Source: Orientallactaga sibirica (lineage: Eukaryota; Chordata; Mammalia; Rodentia; Dipodidae). Taken from it: a stretch of DNA of 64,000 nt. The stretch is from positions 39,199,501 through 39,263,500 of the forward strand of contig JAEOAD010000015.1 in NCBI GenBank assembly GCA_036365145.1. Direction: 5' to 3'. The position numbers and the translations under genes are program-made. Below the pieces are notes generated by a model that saw only the letters and a program-made list of their open reading frames with translations, was not told the origin of the DNA and did no database searches. This document shows, piece by piece, positions 31,990-43,368 of this stretch (its first letter is position 1; each line of letters opens with the position of its first letter).

Positions 31990-32312
31990 GGACAGCTCAG
32001 TGGACAAGCTTTTTGCCTCAAAAGCATGAGGACTTGAGTTCAATCCCCAGACACACATTTAAACAAAAAACAAGTGTGGTGACACATGCCTTTAATCCCA
32101 GAGCAGAGGAGATCTAGCTAGTCTAGATTAACGGTGAATTAGTTTAGACCAGGCCAGTGAGAGAGCATGTCTGCAAGAGGTGGACAGTGTTCCTGAGGAT
32201 AACGCCCAAGGTTATCTTCTGGCCTCCACACACATGAACATCCATGTGTATATGCACCTAAACATACAAACTTCACATGAATGCATATGCAAGCACATAC
32301 ATGCACACAAAC
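31990..32312 (+). mobile_element. B4-type composite SINE
   Basis: ID-like head (GACAGCTCAGTGGACAAGCT, GACTTGAGTTCAATCCCCAG), B1-like middle (GTGTGGTGACACATGCCTTT), end with AAGGTTATCTTCTGGCCTCC and CA-rich ATGCACAC words. Full order of B4 is preserved. Confidence 0.75.
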
Positions 32313-32324
32313 TGTAACCTTCTT

Positions 32325-32327
<3 letters not shown>

Positions 32328-32357
<30 letters not shown>

Positions 32358-32506
32358 GTTTTTCAAGGTAGGGTCTCACTCTAGCTCAGGCTGACCTGAC
32401 CAGGAATTCACTATGTAGTCTCAGGGTGGCCTCGAATTCATGGTGATCCTCCTACCTCTGCCTCCCAAGTGCTGGAATTAAAGGCGTGTGCCACCACACC
32501 CGGCTT
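32328..32506 (-). mobile_element. B1 SINE with perfect target duplication
   Basis: T-run of about 29 then GGTTTTTCAAGGTAGGGTCT to CCACCACACCCGGCT. TGTAACCTTCTTTCT is repeated exactly at 32313-32327 and 32507-32521. CTGACCTGACCAGGAATTC contains a small duplication. Confidence 0.96.
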
Positions 32507-32529
32507 TGTAACCTTCTTTCTAGAGAAGA

Positions 32530-33330
32530 CAAGATCCAAAAAGTCTTGTCACCATTGAACTGAATTCAAATGTGTCAAGTTTCATTGTGCTAACTAGGTT
32601 TAAATCAATTTGCATTGTGCTCATTTAATCCATTCGTTTATTTAACCAAACAACAACAGTTCTTCAGTGCCTTCTGTATGGTCCCACATGCCACATGTGA
32701 AGACTACAATTGTATGCAAGTCCTCACTCTCCTGAGGCTCGAAGACTTATCAAGGAGAGATCAAGTTTAAGCAAGTCTCTAGGTCCTTCCTCTGTTCTAG
32801 CCGCACTGGCCTTCCTGATCCCTAAACACACCTGCTTCATTGCTGCCTCAGGCTTTGTCACTTAAGGTTTGCTGTCACTGGAAAACTCTTGCCCCAGAAA
32901 AACAGACAGCACACTCCTTCACTCAATTTGGATGCACTTATCACTGCCTAGCATTCAGTGTCCACGTGATGAACATTTGAGCAAGATAGCAAGATAGAGA
33001 CTGTGGCTCTTTGACTACAACACTCTCAGCACTGGCATTCCTGGCAGAATGGAACACATATGAAATTTTTATAGGTTGTATGGCTGGTGTGTAATAAACA
33101 TAGAATGCAATCAAACTAAGACTCAGACTAAATTGAGTTGTGGCTGAGAGATACGGAGCCAGGAAGGCTTCATTCAACGTATCATTTAATAAATGTATAC
33201 TGAGCATCTGTTATGGTTCAAACACTGTTTATGCATTTGTGAAATACAGGTGACTAGACCCATCAAAACTGTCCTCACATTAGACTCTAAGGAGAGTTAA
33301 TGAAGGGCTAAAAAAGATCAAAATGAGGAA
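32530..33330. other. Mostly unique sequence
   Basis: Possible old L2/MIR wording near 33185-33290 (AAATGTATACTGAGCATCTG, TCAAACACTGTTTATGC). No gene recognised. Confidence 0.35.
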
Positions 33331-33334
33331 ACTT

Positions 33335-34050
33335 CAGTTGAGCCTCAGTGAGTCAGCCTGGGCTGACACCCACTGGACTGAATTATTTGACTGGGCTGGA
33401 GTACTCTGGGAGGCGAAGGACTCTAGCTTCATTCCAGACACACAGACCAAGCAATGCAAGCTGAACCACGCGGAGCTCACACCACTGGAGTTAAGACTGA
33501 GTTGAGCTATATTGACTAGAGTCAGGTTCAACTGAGAGGACAGAATGGACTCAAGTTGAGGGTATCGTTTATGCTCTGAAAGTGGTTTGTTCTGACCTAC
33601 CTGGAGTAGGCGTGGGGTAGGTAAGTCCATGGAGGACAGCTAGACTGAGGTGGCTGGGTTGCAATGGATGTCCCAGGGAAGCTGAATGAAGCAGGGCTTC
33701 ACTGAGCTAGGCTAACGACAGCTTATCTTGAATTTCTTTTTCTTTAAAATAGTTTTATTTATTTGCAAGTAGAGAAAGAGAGAGGAGAGTATGGGCATAC
33801 CAGGGCCTCTTACCACTACAGATGAGCTCCAGATGCATGTGCCACTTGTACATTTGGCTTTACATGGGTACTGGGGAATTGAACCAGGGCTCAAGTGCCT
33901 TTAACTGCTGAGCCATTTCTCTAGCCTCTTCTGCTTGATTTCTAGGCTGGGTCAAGACAGGTCACAGTCTCCATCCCTTGAGCAGAGCTGGGCAGACTTG
34001 GGATTAGAGGGGCTAGACAGGATGAGCTGGGTTAGGCTGCCCACACCTGT
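33335..34050. repeat. Degenerate GAGCT/GGGCT/TTGAG pentamer-rich tract
   Basis: Irregular recurrences of TGAGCT, CTGGGCT, GACTGAG, ACTGGA and GGGCTAG on both sides of a DIP-like SINE (for example 33498-33520, 33700-33716, 33985-34040). The period is not fixed. It looks like a decayed tandem repeat, similar in texture to immunoglobulin switch DNA, though nothing else suggests such a locus. Confidence 0.4.
33738..33927 (-). mobile_element. DIP-like SINE
   Basis: Antisense: AGTTTTATTTATTTGCAAGT, CTACAGATGAGCTCCAGATG, GAGCCATTTCTCTAGCC. Confidence 0.9.
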
Positions 34051-35050
34051 AGGACCTGAAGTAACTGAACCACCAGCAGGGCGCAGACTTCGGGTGGCTT
34101 ATAGGAAGGGTTACCATCCCTCTAACAGTGTGTCCTGCCACCTGCTATGGTCCTTAGAAACCTGCTGTCTTCACACCAGGCTGGGGCAGCCCATGTCTTC
34201 AGGCTCCCACCCGCTAACCATTTCACAACTTCCTCAAACATTCATTTCAGACAAGTCCTTAGAAGTCTCTAAAACCAGCTTCCTGGGGTGTCCCCTCTCT
34301 GAGTCCTCTCCCGCCACACCTTAAGCTGACATAGGAGGCTGCACACACACAGTGTCGCCTCTCCTTCCTGCTTTCTGGATGAGTTCCCTAACGGCTGCCT
34401 GCTTAGAGACCACACCATAGGGACACCAGCTACATGGTGTGTCCAGTCTCCTTAGCTATAGCAAGGCACAATGGGGCTTTGGGCAGCAGTCTCCAGCTGC
34501 CCAGCACCATCGGGGATCTGCTGGAGCAGCCTGTCCTCATGTCTGACTCCTGGGCACCAGCAGCAGTACTTCAATCAGCCTGAGACAGCATCCTGCTCCT
34601 GCCTCAGCAGATCTCTATGTGAAAACGCCTGGCTGAGGGAAACTTCATGGAGGGGAGGGCCTCTCCAAAGCCCCCTCCTCCTACCATTCTCATGCCCCTA
34701 CCAAAGCCAGAACAGGCCTGGAAGCTGAGCTCACCTAATTATGACTACCACCACACTCTTGCCACTGACTCACTCACTGGAGCCCTGGCCAAGTACCTCC
34801 ATCAATATTCAGAATGGAGGAGGATTCCTCCCTACCCCCCCCCCACATGATTATTGTTTTTCAAGGTAAGTAGTCACCCATACTGAGATGGGTCAGTCTG
34901 GCACACGCAAAGTCTTTTTGAATATTTTAACAGCATTTATCTCTTTCCAACATGAATAGGAAGAAGGGGAGACTAAATATGAAATAAGACAATATTGACT
35001 GTGGTGAAGCATGTTCTTATGAGAAGGAGAAATGAGACTGGGCCATCCGT
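34050..35050. other. Unique sequence, nothing recognised
   Basis: Several frames of 67-129 codons overlap in the first half; none resembles a protein I know. A poly-C run is at 34836-34845. Confidence 0.35.
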
Positions 35051-35054
35051 CACT

Positions 35055-35402
35055 GACATTCTCCCTACTTCAGGACCTTCATGCATACAACTTTCTGCCT
35101 AGATCATGCCCCTGACCTTACATGCACACGCCTTTCTTTTGCAAGACCAATTCCCACATATCCTCCAGGCGTCACTTAGGTGTCACTTTCTCAGGGATGC
35201 CTTTTCTGACTCCCTCCACTTTCACCAGTGAACCTCAGAGCACCCTGTACCCCTCCACTACAGCAGTCCACACGGCTCTCACTGTGCATCTCTCCTTCAG
35301 AACGAGCTCTGCAAAGGTTGGGACCTGGGACCTGGTCTCTATCACTCTCCACTATATCCCAGCACCTCATAATTACAAAGCACTCAACTAATGTCAGTGA
35401 GT
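35055..35402 (+). mobile_element. L2 LINE 3' part
   Basis: Follows L2 3' order: CAGGCGTCACTTAGGTGTCA, TCAGGGATGCCTTTTCTGAC, CTCTATCACTCTCCACTATATCCCAG-type phrase at 35337-35362, and ending AAAGCACTCAACTAATGTCA. Confidence 0.7.
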
Positions 35403-35889
35403 GCACAGTGAATCTGACATGCATGCACATACACACAGAATAGACAGATGAATACAGCAGGGCCTCTTCACATGTGGCCAGTGGCTGGGCCAGGCTAGAA
35501 CTTGAACTCCCCAACTGCTGAGCTATGGACCAGCTCCTCTGCCACATCTGGACAAGATGCTGTGGTCTGCAAGCATGGAGTGGGGTAAGCACCAACCCAG
35601 AGGCTGGTGTGAATTAGGGCTCCCCACCTCCCTGCTCCCCCACTCAGCTCTGAACATCTCTTCTCCCTAAAGCCACTGCCAAGGGCCAAGCCTGGAAACT
35701 CCTCCCAGCCTTAATCCACTGCATCTGCCATCCACGCCCATCTTGATTACCCAGGGCAGGAGCACAGACTCGGAGCAGAAAGTAAGGAGCCTTCTGTACA
35801 TCAGAGGCAACTGTCTGGTAATTGCCCCTGAGCCTTGAGCTGTAGTGGACAGGTCACCATCTCAGTTCTTGGAACCCACCCTCCCATCA

Positions 35890-36075
35890 TGCACTTACCA
35901 GTACATGCCAGGCCTTCACAGGCATTTCACCTTCATAAGAGGTCGAGAAGTAGATACTATAATCTCCATGTACAGATTAGGAAACTAAAGCTCAGATAGG
36001 TCACACTACTGCCCAGAACCACATAGCAGACAGACACAAGATGTACCTGGCTGCAAAGTCACATGCTATACTACA
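35890..36075 (-). mobile_element. MIR SINE
   Basis: CATTTCACCTTCATAAGAGG, TACAGATTAGGAAACTAAAG, CCCAGAACCACATAGCAGAC, CTGGCTGCAAAGTCACATGC: near full antisense MIR. Confidence 0.75.
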
Positions 36076-36079
36076 GTGA

Positions 36080-36850
36080 CACCCACTCTTCATCCTTTTT
36101 CCCCTGGAACTGGCAGAAGTCCATGCCCACAGTCTCTCTCCCAGATGTCTGTGGGATTCCTTGGCTCAATAGGCCCCAGGCATGCTATGAAAATATCCAG
36201 AGGACAGTCTGGAGCAGAGAGGGACTCTGACCAGCCCAAGCTTCAGAACACAAGCCCAAGAACAGATGCACGTGTGCACACACACATACACACCCAAATA
36301 CACATATGCCCACATCCTTCAATAAGAGCAGGACCATGTCTCTATTGCTGAGACTGAACAGAGGGATCTGAGGAGCGTGGCATGCACAGCCTCTGCTGAT
36401 GAAAGCCCTGCTTCACCCTGGCTTTCTACTGGGCAGGGAAGTCACCTGGCTCCTCCATTCCAGTCCCTTGGTGCCAGAGCAGGACTTCCCACCAACCCAG
36501 GAGGTGGGGCCCAGCAGGGTGGAAAGGCACAGGAGGAATCTTGGGAGGCCCAAGGGAAGGATAATCCAGAGGGATGGAGAACAGAGAGAGAACAGTGTTG
36601 GCACTGCCCTAATCAACCTGAACCTACTCACCACAAAGCACACAAATTCAAACCCAGGCGCATGTTACCAGATAGCCAAGCCAAATTCCTCAAAAATAAC
36701 AATGTCGGGAAGGACCTCCAAAGGGCTGGACACGGTTGGAGGTTGAAGGGACATATCAACTAGAATAAAATATTCTAAAAGGTATTATTTAATAAACAGA
36801 GAACATTTGAATGTGGACTGTATTAGATAATAGTATCAAGTTAAGTTGTT
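36080..36850. other. Unique sequence, nothing recognised
   Basis: Overlapping frames up to 128 codons (36377-36763) without recognisable domains; a CA-rich patch lies at 36275-36315. Confidence 0.35.
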
Positions 36851-36852
36851 TA

Positions 36853-36858
36853 AAATAT

Positions 36859-36897
<39 letters not shown>

Positions 36898-37065
36898 TTA
36901 AAGAGTGAGAGAGCATGGGCATACCAGGGCCTCCTGCCACTGCAAATTAACTTTAGACACATGTGTCATTCTGTGCATCTGGCTTCCCATGGCTGCTGGG
37001 GAATCAAACCCAGGCCATCAGGCTTTGCAAGCAAGCACCTTTAACCATTGAACCATCTCCAGCCC
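36853..37065 (-). mobile_element. DIP-like SINE with (TTTA)n tail
   Basis: TTTA repeat (36858-36900), then GAGCATGGGCATACCAGGGC, ending TTGAACCATCTCCAGCCC. Confidence 0.92.
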
Positions 37066-37312
37066 TGGAGCTAAAATTTTAAGGCAATCACTGTGTGTGG
37101 TTATGGAAGAGAGTGGTCTTATTTCAACAGGTACATGCTGAAGTTGGAGGGTGAGGACTGTTTGCAAACCACGGTGAGAGAGAAGAATGGGGAGGAACAG
37201 GGGAGGAGGAACAAAAAGAGAAAAACACATTAAGGACTGCTGAGTGTAGACAGAGACATGGGAGTGTTGTATGACTCATAAATTTTCTGGTCTTCAAAAT
37301 ACAAGAAAGAGA

Positions 37313-37390
37313 GGGTCTAGCGATGTGGTTGAACATTTGCCTAGTATACAGGAACCTAGAGCCAAAGGCTAGCTTCCACTAGAGAAGGGA
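37313..37390 (+). mobile_element. Possible ID-like SINE scrap
   Basis: GGGTCTAGCGATGTGGTTGA ACATTTGCCTAGTATAC resembles an ID head, with no clear tail. Confidence 0.3.
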
Positions 37391-38477
37391 CAGTGACAAA
37401 ATCTCCAGAAGACAGATCTCAGGGCCTTTCCAATCCTAGAGAGATTGGCACTAGTCCCATAGAGCGATGAGCAAAGAGAGCGGGGTGATGTATGGAGCAG
37501 CAGAGCAGGCAGAAAGTCCCAAGGGAGAGAGAAGGCAGAGACAGAGGCTCAGAGAGGCTGGGAGCAGAGGGGAGAGGTCCAGCTAAATGCCTCAGATGAC
37601 AGCCATTGAGCCCGGTCTTAGAGCTTACCATACGCACGCCTGGAAGTGATGGAGGGAAAATGCTCAGGCATGAGCAAAGCTCACTCCCTCTCCCAATACA
37701 GACCCTGTGCAGTCATCCACACAAGCTAGATGCAGCATGGTGGGGGGTGAAGAAATGGGCTGCAGGTGGCAGTCTGCCGAGAACCTGCCCCTTGCTGACG
37801 CTGTGCTTTCACCCGTTAAAGACCAGCAATAATCACATCCACTTTACAGGTTTGTTTTTGTATTTGGCAAGCTAGCTTACAAAGTGTAATACACGGTAGA
37901 AAGTACATGACAGACATGAGCTATAATGCTAATAAACCCGCCAACTCTTGCCTCTGAAATGTGGACTCACCCATTCCCAGCTCTGGCTCCCACAAGGACA
38001 CAGGCAGAGATGAAACAAAGAATCCTGCTCTCGAGAGAGACAGAAGATAAGCCAAAGATATGATTAAAATGCACAGCAGAAACGAAGACAGACAGGAGGG
38101 CAGAAGCATGCTAAGGAGAAGCAACCCTGTGATTCTGGAAAGGCCTTCCAGGGAAGAAGACTGCCAGGCAAAATCACTATACACAGCTGAGGAGGAATCC
38201 TTCCATCCTGGAGAGATGGCCCAAGCAGAGGCAACGGTAGGTTCATGGCTTCCCAGGTGGAGGGGGACAAACTTGCTAAGACCAGGATGGCCAAACAGAG
38301 CAGAGGATGGAGGCGAGGGCAGCAGGTATGACCAGTCTTCTCAGAATCACCCTGCTCCAAGCTAACACCAGAGGAATAGGAACAAGGGAAGCTCAATGAA
38401 CAATCTGGACATGGGATGATGTATCTGATCCCGCATGACAGCTCAAAGGCTGAGTAGTGGTTGGACAGTGAATAATG

Positions 38478-38490
38478 CTTGCTCTCTCTT

Positions 38491-38527
<37 letters not shown>
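38478..38527. repeat. (CT)n microsatellite
   Basis: CTCTCTTTCTCCCTC leading into uninterrupted CT units. Confidence 0.93.
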
Positions 38528-38529
<2 letters not shown>

Positions 38530-38640
38530 AGAATCTCAGTATGTACTGATTTCAACATCCTGAGCTCAAACAATCCCCAGCCTCAGCCTCCCCAGTAGCT
38601 GAAACAGTGGCAACAGCTCTGCACCCAGCTTGATGAAGAA
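38530..38640 (-). mobile_element. Old B1-like/7SL-like SINE fragment
   Basis: GAATCTCAGTATGTACTGAT, CTGAGCTCAAACAATCCCCA, GCCTCAGCCTCCCCAGTAGC. Confidence 0.55.
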
Positions 38641-38929
38641 TACATTTCTGAAGGTAACACCTGACTCCACAGCATTTTCTGCATAGGGTCATATGACTGT
38701 ACTGCCTGGCTTTGTGAATTCTAAAGAGATCTGCATGAAAGGCCTAGCCCGGAGCATCGGGTGCTCAGTTGTAGACCCATGCAAGACGGTATGGAAAAAC
38801 CACAGCCTTCCATTAACTACTCTGTGTCTCCCTTCAGGCCTCCCCGGAGCCTCAGCCCCTCCCCACCACTCCCTGCCCGGATGGGCCCACAGAGGCCACA
38901 GGTTACAGAGAGGGAGCTCACACCCCAGC

Positions 38930-39110
38930 AAAGATTGATGCCTTTTAAACAGACCCAGAGTGAGAAGGACAGAGAAAGTCAATATTTGTCTGAGCAAGCC
39001 AAACAGGCGGGCTCGCCCAGGAATGTGAGGGAGGGGGAGACCAGCGCCCAGAGAACATTATTTCAACAGACAGATATTTGGAAACCGTCGCTGTCCTGGG
39101 GGTGGGGGAG
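38930..39110. other. Conserved-looking non-coding block
   Basis: Unique sequence: GATGCCTTTTAAACAGACCC, GTCAATATTTGTCTGAGCAA, GCCAAACAGGCGGGCTCGCC, AACATTATTTCAACAGACAG. Balanced, CpG-retaining, no repeat. Enhancer-like by texture only. Confidence 0.3.
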
Positions 39111-39129
39111 AGGCCGGTCATCCAGCCCC

Positions 39130-39990
39130 GTTCATGCTCAGAGATGGATGAGCCTAAGCCAGGTGGCCAGGGGCTGAGGGGAGGGTGAGCAGAAGAGCTG
39201 ACCCATCACTTGATGTGACTGGAATAAGGAAAGTGATTTGAAGCAGGAGCTATAGGACCAATCCTCCAAGAGCTCTTTGCATATCATGGAGGCCACTATC
39301 CATAATCCAGACGCTTCCTGGCTGTCCCACCTCACCTGCTTTACACACCAGACAATCTGAACAATTTACAGCCCCTTCCACAGCAGGTGCAGAGCTGGTT
39401 TTCACCACCATGCTGTTGCACAAGCTGGTTCTTTCACGACACACCTTTGATGATGCCAGCACATTCTTCAAACCCTGGTTCAAGGTTCAACTACAATCAT
39501 CCCCAAACACCCACCACTGCCTTCTGGTTTTTAGGTTAGATCTGGGGAGGCCTGGATTTGCTGGCTTCTGGCTGGTGACTTGAGGCAAGTTCTTCCACTT
39601 TCCAAACCTAGTGTTCATATGCAAGAGCTGGACTGACAGGATACTCCTCACCCCCTCCCAGGATGTTCAGATCCTCCTAAAGCCGGTGCATGACCAATTG
39701 GACCCTCCAAGTATGACTAGTCTATGGAACTCGAGATGGGAGATGACCCTGGATTATCTTGGAGGACCCAGTGTGATCACAAAGGTCCCAGGAGAAGGAG
39801 GCAGGCAGGTCAAAATGAGAGTAGGAACCAGGATGGCAGAAGCAAATACTGGTATACATAGGACCCATGATCAGAGGAACACAGGCAACCCCTAGAAGCT
39901 TAAACAGGCAAGAGGGTGGGTTCTGTCCTCCCAGTCTCCAGAAGGGAACAGCCCAACAGACATGACCCCAGTATAATTAGACTTGTTCTA
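39130..39990. other. Unique sequence, nothing recognised
   Basis: Frames up to 94 codons, no domain. Flanks the hAT element. Confidence 0.35.
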
Positions 39991-40007
39991 GACTCTGACC
40001 TCTAGAA

Positions 40008-40240
40008 CTGTAGTGATAAACTATGGTGCTGTAGACCCCAAACTTCTTACACTGTAGTTCAAAACCCCACAGAGGGGTGGAGTAACTGAATGTGAGGGTT
40101 CAAAAACAACTGTAAAATGTTTCAGAAGGCAAAAACTAAAAATTAATTCAAAACAAATGTGCAATGAATCTGAGGTGTTTCCATCAATGCTCACCCATTT
40201 TGAATGGCATGACGTCACTACAGCCTTGATTCTAATCACT
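40008..40240 (+). mobile_element. Left part of the hAT remnant
   Basis: CCCCAAACTTCTTACACTGT, TCAAAACCCCACAGAGGGGT and AGGGTTCAAAAACAACTGTA resemble the non-coding left end of hAT elements of the Charlie/Zaphod kind. Runs straight into the minisatellite. Confidence 0.55.
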
Positions 40241-40244
40241 TGAC

Positions 40245-42355
40245 AGACACACTGGACACTGCACCTGCTCTCATGCCACACACACAACATGCATACTGAA
40301 CACTGCATGTGCTCTCATGCCACATGAACAACACACACTGGACACTGCATGTGCTCTCATGACACACACACAACATGCATACTAAACACTGTATGTGCTT
40401 TCATGCCACATGAACAACACACACACTGAACACTGCAGTGCTCTCATGCCACACACACAACATGCATACTGAACACTGTACATGCTTTCATGCCACATGA
40501 ACAACACACACACTGGACACTGCGGTGCTCTCATGACACACACAACATGCATACTGAACACTGTACATGCTTTCATGCCACATGAACAACACACACACTG
40601 GACACTGCACCTGCTCTCATGCCACACACACAACATGCATACTGAACACTGTATGTGCTTTCATGCCACATGAACAACACACACACTGGACACTGCAGTG
40701 CTCTCATGCCACATGAACAACACACACACACTGGACACTGCAGTGATCTCATGCCACATGAGCAACACACACCCTGAACACTGCACATGCTCTCATGCCA
40801 CATGAACAACACACACACTGGACACTGCAGTGCTCTCATGCCACAGGAACAACACACACCCTGAACACTGCAGTGCTTTCATGCCACATGAACAACACAC
40901 ACACTGAACAATGCACGTGCTCTCATGACACATGAACAACACACACACTGAACACTGCAGTGCTCTCATGCCACATGAACAACACACACACTGGACACTG
41001 CAGTGCTCTCATGCCACATGAGCAACACACACACTGAACACTGCATGTGCTCTCATGACAAATGAACAACACACACACTGAACAATGCACGTGCTCTCAT
41101 GCCACATGAACAACACACACACTGGACACTGTATGTGCTCTCACGCCACATGAGCAACACACACACTGGACACTGCAGTGCTCTCATGCCACAGGAACAA
41201 CACACACCCTGAACACTGCAGTGCTTTCATGCCACATGAACAACACACACACTGAACAATGCACGTGCTCTCATGACACATGAACAACACACACACTGAA
41301 CACTGCAGTGCTCTCATGCCACATGAACAACACACACACTGGACACTGCAGTGCTCTCATGCCACATGAGCAACACACACACTGAACACTGCATGTGCTC
41401 TCATGACAAATGAACAACACACACACTGAACAATGCATGTGCTCTCATGCCACATGAACAACACACACACTGGACACTGCAGTGATCTCATGCCACATGA
41501 ACAACACACACACTGGACACTGCACATGCTCTCATGCCACATGAACAACACACACACTGGACACTGCAGTGCTCTCATGCCACATGAACAACACACACCC
41601 TGAACACTGCAGTGCTCTCATGAGACATGAACAACACACACCCTGAACACTGCAGTGCTCTCATGAGACATGAACAACACACACCCTGAACACTGCAGTG
41701 CTCTCATGAGACATGAACAACACACACCCTGAACACTGCAGTGCTCTCATGCCGCATGAGCAACACACACACTGGACACTGTATGTGCTCTCACGCCACA
41801 TGAGCAACACACACACTGGACACTGCAGTGCTCTCATGACAAATGAACAACACACACACTGAACACTGCAGTGCTCTCATACCACATGAAAAACACAGAC
41901 TGAACACTGCAGTGCTCTCATACCACATGAACAACACACACACTGGACACTGCAGTGCTCTCATGCCACATAAACAACACACACCCTGAACACTGCAGTG
42001 CTCTCATGCCACATGAACAACACACACACTGGACACTGCAGTGCTCTCATGCCACATGAACAACACACACCCTGAACACTGCAGTGCTCTCATGCCGCAT
42101 GAACAACACACACACTGGACACTGCACATGCTCTCATGCCACATGAACAACACACACACTGGACACTGAATGTGCTCTCATGACACACATATAACATGCA
42201 TACTTGACACTGTGTATGCTCTCCTGCCACACATAACATGCACACTTTACACTGCATGTGCTCTCATGACACATGTACAACACACAGGACACTGTGTGTA
42301 CTCTTGTGTCACACATACAACACACACTTGACAGTGCATGTGTGTGCTCTCATGG
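40245..42355. repeat. Minisatellite, about 43-bp unit, roughly 48 copies
   Basis: Unit in three parts: GTGCTCTCATGCCACATGA, ACAACACACACACTGGACAC, TGCA. Variants differ at GGACACT/GAACACT, CACTGG/CCCTGA and CATGACAC/CATGCCAC. Edge units (40250-40640 and 42130-42355) are more diverged and carry ATAACATGCATAC variants, as expected when the array is homogenised from its centre. No spacer structure, so it is not CRISPR. Confidence 0.97.
40793..41490. repeat. Higher-order duplication inside the minisatellite
   Basis: The variant series starting at 40793 recurs at 41141, a shift of 348 bp (about eight units). The order of variant units (CACAGGAAC, then CTTTCATG, then GACACATG, then GACAAATG) is the same in both blocks. 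Confidence 0.85.
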
Positions 42356-42607
42356 CACATAATGCTAACAAACACTGCCAAAATATCTTGGCTCAGATTC
42401 AAGACTATTGTGTGTTACAATGTTTTTACTGTATAAAGTTTTCTGCCATTATGGAAACATAATGGTTTAATAATGGAAAACAAAAACTTTTAGTACTTTC
42501 CTGCTTTCTTCATTTCTCAGCATATACGTATCAGATTGGTCTATCTTTGGATTGTGTTGTATTTGATTTTGAGAACTGCTGCTTTCATTTTAAAAACTCA
42601 TAAATGA

Positions 42608-42754
42608 GGCTGGTGTGGTGGTGCATACCTTTAATCCTAGCACTGAGGAGGCAGATGTAGGAGGATGGCTATGAGTTCAAGGCCACCATGAGACTACATA
42701 GCAAATTCCAGGTCTGCCTGGGATAGAGAGAGACCCTACCTCAAAAAAAAAAAA
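42608..42754 (+). mobile_element. B1 SINE with target duplication in the hAT remnant
   Basis: GGCTGGTGTGGTGGTGCATA to GAGACCCTACCTC plus A-tail. AAAAACTCATAAATGA is repeated at 42592-42607 and 42755-42770. Confidence 0.95.
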
Positions 42755-42768
42755 AAAAACTCATAAAT

Positions 42769-43368
42769 GAATTTTGGCTTGGGATTAGGACAGAATTTCT
42801 AACAATTACTGAAATGGCCCAAAACACACTATTTGATACTATATACTTATGTGAAGTGATGTTCTCAGCACTGACAGTTATAAAATCAAAACATCAATCA
42901 ACTCTGAAAAATGTTGAGGATGCTCTATCTTGCAGTATCAAATATTCAGCCATGATTTAATTCTCTCTTTTTTTACACACAAATGGTGATGTGTGTGCAG
43001 AAAAGCTAATGTGTGTGCCGATATGCACACCTTGTGTGTGTGTGTGCACGTGTAGAAGTCAGGTTACCTCTATATCATCATCTGTATATTTCCTCGAGAT
43101 GAAATCTCTCCCTCAAACTAAAGCTATCATTTTAGCTTAGTGAACCCCAGTGATTCTCCAGTCTCCAAACCCCCACAGGACTGGGATTACAGATGCATGT
43201 GACCACACCCAGCTTTTTACAGGAGTACTGAGGAATAAAATTGGGGCTGTCTTGGGACCCTCTTGAGTCCTCAGACTTAAGGAGAAGTGATCTTACCCAC
43301 TGAACCATCTTCCTAGCTCTAAGATTTAATGCTTTATAAAAAATAAACAAGCATATCCATCTCATTAG
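42769..43368 (+). pseudogene. hAT transposase C-terminal pseudogene, split by a SINE
   Basis: From TTT at 42772 to ATT at 42957 there are 62 uninterrupted codons in one frame. They start FWLGIR, contain YLCEV then MFSALTVIKSKH, and end LSCSIKYSAMI before TAA (42958-42960). This is the C-terminal dimerisation (hATC) region typical of hAT transposases and of their domesticated relatives (ZBED5/FAM200-like proteins): the 'YLCE.GFSALT.IK' block and downstream 'NVED.L'. After the B4-type insertion the same reading continues as KNKQAYPSH and a stop at 43366-43368, the usual end of such proteins. The N-terminal BED finger and catalytic region are not visible. It is broken by a stop, a SINE within it and a SINE just upstream, so it is not a functional gene. 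Confidence 0.75.
42963..43322 (-). mobile_element. B4-type composite SINE inside the transposase pseudogene
   Basis: Antisense: GTGTGTGCACGTGTAGAAGT, TCAGGTTACCTCTATATCAT, CAGGACTGGGATTACAGATG, CCACTGAACCATCTTCCTAG. GATTTAAT at 42954-42961 and 43323-43330 is the likely target duplication. Confidence 0.75.

Noticed and set aside
38064..38573. 169-codon minus-strand frame
   Set aside because: Begins in an old B1-like fragment, passes through the (CT)n microsatellite as an Arg/Glu run, and continues in unique DNA without a recognisable domain.
40382..42325. Family of Cys-rich repeat peptides on the minus strand
   Set aside because: They are the minisatellite read in rotating frames (43 bp is not a multiple of three). 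Each stops within 60-95 codons, so they are not genes.
40245..42355. CRISPR-like regular array
   Set aside because: Units abut directly with no unique spacers, and the context is a mammalian genome; it is a minisatellite.
42769..43368. Domesticated hAT-derived gene
   Set aside because: Although the C-terminal block is open for 62 codons, a stop and a B4 SINE interrupt the end, a B1 lies directly upstream, and no N-terminal or catalytic part is visible. It is a dead transposon.
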